DNA from: an uncultured Acidobacteriota bacterium
GTDB lineage: Bacteria; Acidobacteriota; Terriglobia; Terriglobales; Acidobacteriaceae
Direction of reading: 5' to 3'
Assembly (NCBI GenBank): GCA_903932385.1
Contig: CAIZGA010000558.1
Location: forward strand, 1 to 11,291
DNA length: 11,291 nucleotides
The translations under genes were made by a program, and so were the position numbers. The notes under the pieces are model-generated. The model saw only the letters and a program-made list of their open reading frames with translations. It ran no database searches and was not told the origin of the DNA. Below are positions 6,689 through 11,291 of this stretch, piece after piece. How positions within the stretch are numbered: position 1 is the stretch's first letter; the number at the start of each line of letters is the position of its first letter.

Positions 6689-7084
6689 TTATGACTCTTT
6701 TGGAGGTTTCGGCAGCGGCTGCCACAATTCAACGCGATTGCCTTCTGGATCGGTAATCCACGCGAAGTGGCCGTAGGAATATTCCTGACGGACCGGGTCA
6801 ATAGCGACTCCACCGGCGGTAAGTTCCTTCAGCATTTCGTCGAGATTATCTACGCGAAGATTGATCATGGCCTGCTGGCCGCTGGTGCCGAAGTAGCTGG
6901 TCTTCTCCGGAAAAAAACAGAAGGCTGTGCTGCCGGTACCGGCGGGCACGGCGTCACTCCACAAAAAGTTGGCGCCGTATTCGGCGTGCATTTCAAAGTG
7001 GAGATGCTGCGCGTACCAGGCGCTCAATGCTTTCGGGTCGCGGGCCCGCAGAAAAACGCCGCCGATACCCGTGACTCGGGCCAT
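6689..7084 (-). CDS. VOC-superfamily (glyoxalase/bleomycin-resistance fold) protein
   Basis: A 131-residue protein of the vicinal-oxygen-chelate superfamily, whose members are metal-dependent isomerases, dioxygenases, fosfomycin/bleomycin-resistance proteins and many uncharacterised enzymes. It shows the two-module pattern: an N-terminal VFLRARDPKALSAWY (about 10-24) and a C-terminal YGHFAWITDPEGNRVELWQP (104-123), where Glu119 is the expected metal ligand. The substrate cannot be told. An upstream in-frame ATG at 7102 would overlap the preceding gene; the ATG at 7082-7084, one base after the stop of the UPF0145 gene (7086-7088), implies translational coupling and is preferred. The pair probably forms one transcript. 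Confidence 0.88.
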   Translation of the reverse strand: MARVTGIGGVFLRARDPKALSAWYAQHLHFEMHAEYGANFLWSDAVPAGTGSTAFCFFPEKTSYFGTSGQQAMINLRVDNLDEMLKELTAGGVAIDPVRQEYSYGHFAWITDPEGNRVELWQPLPKPPKES

Positions 7085-7085
7085 G

Positions 7086-7421
7086 CTATATCTTCTCCAC
7101 AACTACGGCGGTGCCGTAGGCCAGCACTTCGGTGACACCCTGCATCAGTTCATTCGCGTCATACCGCGCGCAGATGATGCCGTTGGCACCGTGCTTCTCT
7201 GCGTGGTCCATCATGAGTGCGAAGGATTCGCTGCGCGTTTTTTCGCAAAGTTGCGAGAAGAGTGTGATGTTGCCGCCGACCAGGGTCTGCAGGCTGGCAC
7301 CCATAGTGCCGAAGACCGAACGCGAACGCACCACGATGCCGCGCACGACACCCAAGTTGCGGACGATTTTGTATCCGGGAAGTTCCAGCGCAGTTGTGAC
7401 CATTGCAGGATCAAAGCTCAT
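7086..7421 (-). CDS. UPF0145 / YbjQ-family protein
   Basis: A 111-residue protein that matches the YbjQ/UPF0145 family along its whole length (family about 105-110 residues), a small cytosolic family that forms ring-like oligomers and was once labelled a heavy-metal-binding domain; its role is not established. Recognisable parts are LPGYKIVRNLGVVRGIVVRS (15-33 region), the GG-N-T turn near 50, the helix ARSESFALMMDHAEKHGAN-like stretch with GANGIICARYD (about 78-88), and the VLAYGTAVVVE end. GGAG lies eight bases before the ATG. It is the first gene of a minus-strand unit with the VOC gene. A possible promoter and a palindrome lie just upstream (7458-7487). Confidence 0.9.
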   Translation of the reverse strand: MSFDPAMVTTALELPGYKIVRNLGVVRGIVVRSRSVFGTMGASLQTLVGGNITLFSQLCEKTRSESFALMMDHAEKHGANGIICARYDANELMQGVTEVLAYGTAVVVEKI

Positions 7422-7457
7422 CGCAGATTCTCCAATCAGGTTGCTGCTTCGTCGAAT

Positions 7458-7487
7458 ATTTCCACGTGGGAATTTGTGCTGAGTATA
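7458..7487 (-). promoter_or_regulatory. possible promoter with overlapping operator-like palindrome
   Basis: On the minus strand TATACT (7482-7487) could be a -10 element of the UPF0145/VOC unit; no clear -35 is seen. Directly downstream, about where transcription would begin, is the 16-bp palindrome ATTTCCACGTGGGAAT (7458-7473), broken by one T/G pair. This arrangement is what a repressor site looks like. Both calls rest on sequence pattern only. Confidence 0.33.
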
Positions 7488-7525
7488 CGGCCAACAGACT
7501 GAATTTCCCGTAAAAATTTACGCGA

Positions 7526-7696
7526 TTATTCGCTGCGGGAAATCAGGTCCTGCAGGGTTGGTTTGTGCTTGGCCTTGCGGCGCTCAGCTTTCTTTTTTGT
7601 ATCGGGCAGGGTCTGCGAAGGCGGCGGCGTGCCTACGCGGGCGCGTGCATTCGCCTTCACTGCCTTCACCACCGAGAACACTTTTTTAACGGCCAT
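7526..7696 (-). CDS. small basic protein, 56 aa, unknown function
   Basis: A 56-residue, strongly basic protein: lysine/arginine-rich N-terminal helix (about 1-20), a Pro-rich turn (GTPPPSQTLPD, 22-32), then a Lys/Arg-rich stretch (KKKAERRKAKHK, 34-45) and a short LQDLISRSE end. The frame is open to 7903, but the longer version has no coding character and overlaps the divergent gene; the ATG at 7694-7696, six bases after a run of six G, is preferred. It could bind nucleic acid, as such composition suggests, but I recognise no family. It is divergent from the zinc-ribbon gene (84 nt between starts). An AT-rich palindrome (7509-7522) three bases after its stop may end transcription. Confidence 0.55.
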   Translation of the reverse strand: MAVKKVFSVVKAVKANARARVGTPPPSQTLPDTKKKAERRKAKHKPTLQDLISRSE

Positions 7697-7740
7697 CGCA
7701 TCCCCCCGCCAACTATGAAATACTACGTTGTTACAGGGCC

Positions 7741-7767
7741 CCTGCGGAAGTCGGTTGCCACCGCAGG
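7741..7767 (+). promoter_or_regulatory. leader hairpin CCTGCGG-N13-CCGCAGG before the zinc-ribbon gene
   Basis: Perfect 7-bp arms (7741-7747, 7761-7767) end one base before the ribosome-binding AGAGG (7769-7773). A second, mutually exclusive hairpin CAGGG-C-CCCTG (7734-7744) shares the bases CCTG with its left arm. Alternative folds this close to a ribosome-binding site could control translation; there is no comparative evidence in the window. Confidence 0.35.
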
Positions 7768-7780
7768 CAGAGGTATTCAC

Positions 7781-8056
7781 ATGGAAGAACGGGAATTTTT
7801 CGACGAACGCAATGAGCAGCGCCAGCACAACCTGACCTGCCCCCACTGTGGGCAGACCGCCGATTACGCCATCAGCTGGGTGGTGCGGCGCAAACGCAGC
7901 CAACTGCCACGCAATGCCGACGAGAGGGACCGCGCCCGCTTTGCCAAGGCGATGAGCTACATGGTCCGCACCGACGACATGCTGCAGTGCAGTAATATCC
8001 GCTGCCGGAAACGGTTTGAGATTTCCAACGTGAAGTCGATGGCATTTCTCGACTAG
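7781..8056 (+). CDS. putative zinc-ribbon protein, 91 aa
   Basis: A 91-residue soluble protein with two cysteine pairs in the pattern of a treble-clef or ribbon zinc site: CPHC (20, 23) and CSNIRC (70, 75), the latter followed by RKRFEIS. Between them lies a basic linker (VVRRKRSQLPRNADERDRARFAK). The initial residues are highly acidic (MEEREFFDER). No enzymatic motif is seen; a nucleic-acid or protein-binding role is plausible but not shown. The frame is open upstream to 7565, yet the ATG at 7781 has AGAGG seven bases before it and removes a non-coding-looking N terminus. It is 69 nt ahead of the next plus-strand gene. Confidence 0.78.
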   Translation: MEEREFFDERNEQRQHNLTCPHCGQTADYAISWVVRRKRSQLPRNADERDRARFAKAMSYMVRTDDMLQCSNIRCRKRFEISNVKSMAFLD

Positions 8057-8124
8057 CCAACGCCGGCCATGCTTTAATGGATGCAGGCATCACAAGACCA
8101 GCCCACGCAGGAGAACCTTACGTC

Positions 8125-8403
8125 ATGGCAAATGCATTGATTCCGGTTGAGGAACAGAACCTAACCCCGCAGCAGGTGGAAGCGCTGGACAAGCGTCGCC
8201 ACAAGGGACAGTTGTTTCTCATCATCGGCGTACAGCTGCTGATTGTTGCCACGCTGGTATCACTGTGGGCCGGGCAGGACCTGACCTACTCGCCCGGATT
8301 TGCGCACCCCATGTCCGCGTTGATGTTTCTGGCCGGCATCGGCGGCATCAGCTTCATCATCTCCGGCATTGGCCTGCGCCGCGGCAACCCGGAATTTTTC
8401 TAG
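8125..8403 (+). CDS. two-helix membrane protein, 92 aa, unknown function
   Basis: A 92-residue protein with a polar N terminus (about 1-27, including TPQQVEALDKRRHKGQ) and two hydrophobic helices (about 28-48 and 62-84) joined by a short loop (AGQDLTYSPGFAHP). The end is RRGNPEFF. I recognise no family. The ATG at 8125 is chosen because the helix-loop-helix plan begins after it; GGAG is 11 bases upstream, a little far. An upstream in-frame ATG at 8077 lacks a ribosome-binding site. It is followed by a strong terminator, and may be cotranscribed with the zinc-ribbon gene 69 nt upstream. Confidence 0.75.
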   Translation: MANALIPVEEQNLTPQQVEALDKRRHKGQLFLIIGVQLLIVATLVSLWAGQDLTYSPGFAHPMSALMFLAGIGGISFIISGIGLRRGNPEFF

Positions 8404-8431
8404 AGCACAGGATTTATAAAAGCATCACAAG

Positions 8432-8465
8432 AAGCCCGGCCTAATCGCCGGGCTTTTGTTGTTAA
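8432..8465 (+). terminator. intrinsic (Rho-independent) terminator
   Basis: AAGCCCGGC (8432-8440), loop CTAATC, GCCGGGCTT (8447-8455): nine perfect pairs, GC-rich, followed by TTGTTGTTAATTT. It lies 28 nt after the stop of the two-helix membrane protein gene and separates it from the 8569 operon. Confidence 0.92.
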
Positions 8466-8476
8466 TTTCCCCGGCG

Positions 8477-8521
8477 GCTGAATTATTAATATTCAGCTAC
8501 CGCTGTGAATTTCCATTCACA
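8477..8521 (+). promoter_or_regulatory. two adjacent inverted repeats ahead of the membrane-protein operon
   Basis: First repeat: GCTGAAT-N7-ATTCAGC (8477-8497). Second repeat: TGTGAAT-N4-ATTCACA (8504-8521). Both have perfect 7-bp arms with the core GAAT/ATTC and lie between the terminator and the ribosome-binding site of the next gene. TAATAT (8487-8492), within the loop and arm of the first repeat, could be a -10. The layout suggests a promoter with two sites for one dimeric regulator, or leader hairpins; no regulator gene is adjacent. Confidence 0.42.
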
Positions 8522-8568
8522 CGCTTGTCGGCATCGGCTAAGCTGTCTGAGCATCGGGAGAATCCCAC

Positions 8569-9141
8569 ATGGACATCACGTACCGCGCACTGATTACAGA
8601 ACTGCATGGCATGTTGTTCGGCGCCTTTTTCATTCTGGCGCTCTTCGGCTTGCTGGTGCTGCTCTATCGCTCTGTATTTGAAACTCAACCCGCTGTGGTT
8701 ACACCGCGTGGCCGCTACCTGGAACAGATCTACCTCATCGGCCTGCCGGTCTTTGGTTGGCTGGCGGTGCTTTCCGGCGCGTACATTGTTTATCCCTGGT
8801 ACCGTGCCGTGCCGCCGGCGGGCACCGTGCTGACCAGCACAAACTTTCCGCGCTACTTTCTGCTGTCGAATGCCGCCACTGCGGGCTGGCACAACATCGG
8901 AATGGAGTGGAAGGAATATGTGGCGTGGTACGCCGTGATTGCCGCGACCATGCTGGCGTATGTGCTGATTCGCTACGGCTCGGCCATCCATCTGCATGCG
9001 GAGATGCGCACCATCGTGATTACATTCGCAACGGTTGCGTTTCTAACCGCAGGAATCGCGGGTGCGCTCGGCGCATTGATTAATAAAGCCGCACCGGTTG
9101 AAGGCGGCAACATCATCCACATGACCGGAGGCGCGAAATGA
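8569..9141 (+). CDS. four-helix membrane protein, 190 aa, unknown function
   Basis: A 190-residue integral membrane protein with hydrophobic segments at about 13-33, 54-75, 115-136 and 148-171. Conspicuous residues are His13 in ELHGMLFG at the start of helix 1, GAYIVYPWYRAVPPAG after helix 2, AGWHNIGMEWKEYVAW (His108, Glu113, Glu116) leading into helix 3, and IHLHAEMR (His141, His143) before helix 4. Histidines near helix ends would suit haem or metal binding, but this is a guess. I recognise no family. GGGAG lies eight bases before the ATG. Its stop overlaps the next start (ATGA), so the two are translationally coupled. The operon-like order continues to the outer-membrane protein. Confidence 0.85.
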   Translation: MDITYRALITELHGMLFGAFFILALFGLLVLLYRSVFETQPAVVTPRGRYLEQIYLIGLPVFGWLAVLSGAYIVYPWYRAVPPAGTVLTSTNFPRYFLLSNAATAGWHNIGMEWKEYVAWYAVIAATMLAYVLIRYGSAIHLHAEMRTIVITFATVAFLTAGIAGALGALINKAAPVEGGNIIHMTGGAK

Positions 9142-9479
9142 CGGAACAGAAGACTTCGGCAACACTGACCAACGGTTCCGCGGCGGCGGCGATACTTTCC
9201 TCCGGCATCGGCTGCTTTGTATTGGGCGCGATTGCCCACATCGCAGACGCACACAAACCCTTCGGCAAGCAGCTGAGCATCTACATGCCTACGGGGCCGC
9301 TCTCGGGCATCAGCACGGTAGGCATTGTGGTGTGGCTGGCCAGCTGGGTGGTGCTGGCGTGGCGCTGGAACAACAAGAATGTCGCCTTCAAGAGCATCGG
9401 CATTGCGGCGATTGTGTTGCTGCTGCTTTCGGTGCTGCTGGTATTTCCGCCGTTTGAAGACATGATGCAGGGCAAATAA
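9138..9479 (+). CDS. three-helix membrane protein, 113 aa, unknown function
   Basis: A 113-residue membrane protein with helices at about 14-36 (AAAAILSSGIGCFVLGAIAHI), 56-76 (GISTVGIVVWLASWVVLAW) and 84-104. It has His34 and His39 after the first helix and an amphipathic linker (KPFGKQLSIYMPTGP). The ATG overlaps the stop of the preceding gene by four bases, and GGAGG (9127-9131) lies six bases before it. The tight coupling implies equal production and probably a complex with the 190-residue protein. No family recognised. Confidence 0.85.
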   Translation: MTEQKTSATLTNGSAAAAILSSGIGCFVLGAIAHIADAHKPFGKQLSIYMPTGPLSGISTVGIVVWLASWVVLAWRWNNKNVAFKSIGIAAIVLLLLSVLLVFPPFEDMMQGK

Positions 9480-9489
9480 TGTCTGGCAG

Positions 9490-10346
9490 ATGACGATGCG
9501 ATTTGTAGAAAATCTTCACCGCACACTTCGCGGACTCGTTCTGTTGTCGCTGCTGCTTTCAACAACGCGGCTCTGGGCAGGTCCACCCTTCCAGACTGAC
9601 GATCCTGAGCCGGTTGATTTTCGGCATTACGAGTTCTACCAGTTCGCCATGCTTTCCAGCACGCCGGTGGAAAGCGACCCGACTTATCCTGCGCTTGAAT
9701 TCAACTGGGGCGCGTTGCCGAATACACAGATCCACATCATCCTGCCCTTTGGCGCCGCGCGGCCGTCGAACAGTCCCATCTACGCGCCAGCAGGAGTTGG
9801 CCCCAACGCCTACGGCCTGACAGACACGGAAGTTGGAGTGAAATATCGCTACCTGAAAGAGACAAAAACTCGGCCTGAGATTGGCAGCTTCACCATGATT
9901 GAACTGCCTACTGGGAGTTATTCGCAGGGCTGGGCGTGGGTAAGGCGTGGTACAAGCTGCCGCTGTGGTTGCAGAAAAGCTGGGGCAAGTGGACCACGTA
10001 CGGCGGCGGCGGTTACCAGATTACTCCGCAAACGGACTACAACAATTTTTTCTACGGCGGCTGGCTGTTGCAACGTGACATTGGCAAGAAGCTGACGCTG
10101 GGCGGAGAAATATATTCGCATCAGAAAGAAGGCCTGGCGACGGCACAGACGGAAGCCTCCGCCATGGTCGACCTCGGCGGCTACTACTACATTAAGAATC
10201 CGGGGCTGCAGATCATCGGCGCCTATGGCCACTCCTTTGCCGGACAAACGGAACGCTACGCCTATCTGGGCCTGTACCAGACGTGGGGGTCCGCGCCGGG
10301 CAAAGGGTTGAATGGATTTTTCGGGCGCGTCTTCAACGGACACTAA
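9490..10346 (+). pseudogene. frameshifted MetA-like outer-membrane (transporter) protein
   Basis: Two frames give halves of one protein. The first (from 9490) has a signal peptide (about 1-30, ending LWA) and then GPPFQTDDPEPVDFRHYEFY, a start typical of outer-membrane proteins annotated as transporter or MetA-pathway/phenol-degradation-like beta barrels. It reads well to ELPTGSYSQG near 9930. The family sequence then continues in another frame, LGVGKAWYKLPLWLQKSWGK, to the stop at 10344-10346. One base is missing in the G/C-rich stretch at about 9927-9931; restoring it gives about 285 residues with alternating beta-strand pattern to the end. As written, translation stops at 10095 after an unrelated tail. 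It may be a real lesion or a base-calling error. It begins 10 nt after the three-helix gene and is probably its operon partner. Confidence 0.75.
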
Positions 10347-10401
10347 ACCAATACATTTCTCTATCGCGGCGGCGATGCAGTAGCATTTGACTCGATAGAC
10401 A

Positions 10402-11291
10402 ATGCGCGCTGCACTCCAACTCGGAATAATGTTGCCACTGCACTATGCGGAGCCGCAAAACTTTTCGCTCGGCGAGCGCGTGTTGCTGACTACCTGCGTG
10501 CTGGCTTCGGCGGTAATTTTTTACATTCGCATCCGCAGCATCGCGCACAATATCTTCTTCGCGCGCCGCGATGCAGATTTTCATCTGCGGAATCTGCCGC
10601 GACGCATCCAGCGTTTTGTGTGGGAAGTTCTGCTGCAGGCGAAGGTGATTCGTGAGCGGCCGCTGCCCGGCATTGCACACGCCTTCGTCTTCTGGGGATT
10701 TATCGCTTTCGCGTTGGTCAGCGCCAATCACTTTGCAGCTGCTTTTGGGTTGGGATTTCTTTCGCCGGCAAGTGGCATCGGTAAATTTTATTTCGGGCTT
10801 GCTGCTATTTTCGCTGCGCTGGTTTTCATTTCCATCAGCGGATTATTTCTGCGGCGCTTTGTTCTGCGGCCGCGCTGGCTGGACGAACATGTCAGCGTCG
10901 AGTCTGGCATTATCGCGTTGCTGATTGCATTGCTGATGGCGACTTACATCGGCGGATTTTTCTTCCCCGCTGCTGCGCCCACACTGCGCCTGCTCTGGTG
11001 GATGCATTCACTGGCCATTCTGGTTTTTCTTCCCATCATTCCGCGCACCAAACATCTGCATTTATTGCTGAGCCCTTTCGCTGTATTTTTTGCGCGCGAT
11101 GGATTCAGCCGCATACCGCCGCTCGATGGCGAAGAAGATTTCGGCCTGATTGCGGTGAAGGATCTGACGCAGTTGGCCGCTCTGCAGGCCTACAGTTGCG
11201 TGGAGTGCGGCCGCTGCACTGAGCACTGCCCTGCCAACGCCACCGGCAAACTGCTTAATCCAAAAGAAATTATTCTTGGACTGCGCACGAG
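10402..11291 (+). CDS. membrane-anchored Fe-S oxidoreductase (EtfD/HdrD-like), partial at window end
   Basis: The open frame runs off the right edge; 296 codons are visible. The N-terminal part is a NarI-like membrane domain with helices at about 26-45, 88-112, 128-150, 168-195 and 200-214. It contains His93 (GIAHAFVFWGF) and His202 (WWMHSLAILVF), positions suited to b-haem ligands. It is followed by a 4Fe-4S motif CVECGRCTEHCPAN (Cys266, 269, 272, 276) of the HdrD/GlpC ferredoxin type. Proteins with this plan move electrons between a soluble donor, often electron-transferring flavoprotein, and menaquinone. A second cluster and CCG domains are expected beyond the window. The start could be the ATG at 10402 or 10429; the latter has GGA close upstream. 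It lies 55 nt after the outer-membrane gene. Confidence 0.87.
   Translation, partial: MRAALQLGIMLPLHYAEPQNFSLGERVLLTTCVLASAVIFYIRIRSIAHNIFFARRDADFHLRNLPRRIQRFVWEVLLQAKVIRERPLPGIAHAFVFWGFIAFALVSANHFAAAFGLGFLSPASGIGKFYFGLAAIFAALVFISISGLFLRRFVLRPRWLDEHVSVESGIIALLIALLMATYIGGFFFPAAAPTLRLLWWMHSLAILVFLPIIPRTKHLHLLLSPFAVFFARDGFSRIPPLDGEEDFGLIAVKDLTQLAALQAYSCVECGRCTEHCPANATGKLLNPKEIILGLRT

Noticed and set aside
9920..9940. Programmed ribosomal frameshift in the outer-membrane protein gene
   Set aside because: No slippery heptamer and no downstream pseudoknot-like element; a missing base explains it more simply.

Overview
The window looks like chromosomal DNA from a Gram-negative, moderately GC-rich bacterium. 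The most likely group is Acidobacteriota (Terriglobia-like). That placement is inferred from the mix of gene families and from several small proteins that do not match well-known proteobacterial ones; it was not tested by any search. There is no integrase, transposase, phage gene, CRISPR array or rRNA. One tRNA-Cys is present.

Layout, left to right. (1) 1-789 is a comparatively AT-rich stretch with no convincing gene. (2) 790-4200 is a minus-strand cluster, read right to left: an ABC-transporter ATPase of the LolD/MacB type without a permease, a MarC-family membrane protein, a 97-residue single-helix membrane protein, and a secreted S10 serine carboxypeptidase. Gaps are 33-65 nt, so they may form one operon. 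(3) 4406-4765 holds two plus-strand microprotein genes (33 and 32 codons) missing from ordinary gene calls. Their products align without gaps and look like paralogues. (4) 4917-5357 is a minus-strand single-domain response regulator, preceded by a gene-free stretch of about 525 bp. (5) 5883-5958 is tRNA-Cys(GCA), convergent with thymidine kinase (tdk). Upstream of tdk on the same strand are a VOC-family protein and a UPF0145/YbjQ-family protein, one base apart. (6) 7526-8056 is a divergent pair: a small basic protein and a putative zinc-ribbon protein. (7) 8125-8403 is a two-helix membrane protein closed by a clear intrinsic terminator. (8) 8569-10346 is a plus-strand unit: two translationally coupled membrane proteins and a MetA-like outer-membrane protein whose reading frame is broken by one missing base. 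(9) 10402 to the window end is the first part of a membrane-anchored Fe-S oxidoreductase (EtfD/HdrD-like), cut by the window edge.

Most of the content is envelope biology (ABC ATPase, MarC, secreted peptidase, outer-membrane protein, several small membrane proteins) and electron transfer (the Fe-S protein), plus housekeeping (tdk, tRNA). No defence or mobile system is evident. The least expected signals are the twin microproteins with a duplicated 3' end, the two adjacent inverted repeats ahead of the 8569 operon, and two overlapping hairpins in the leader of the zinc-ribbon gene.
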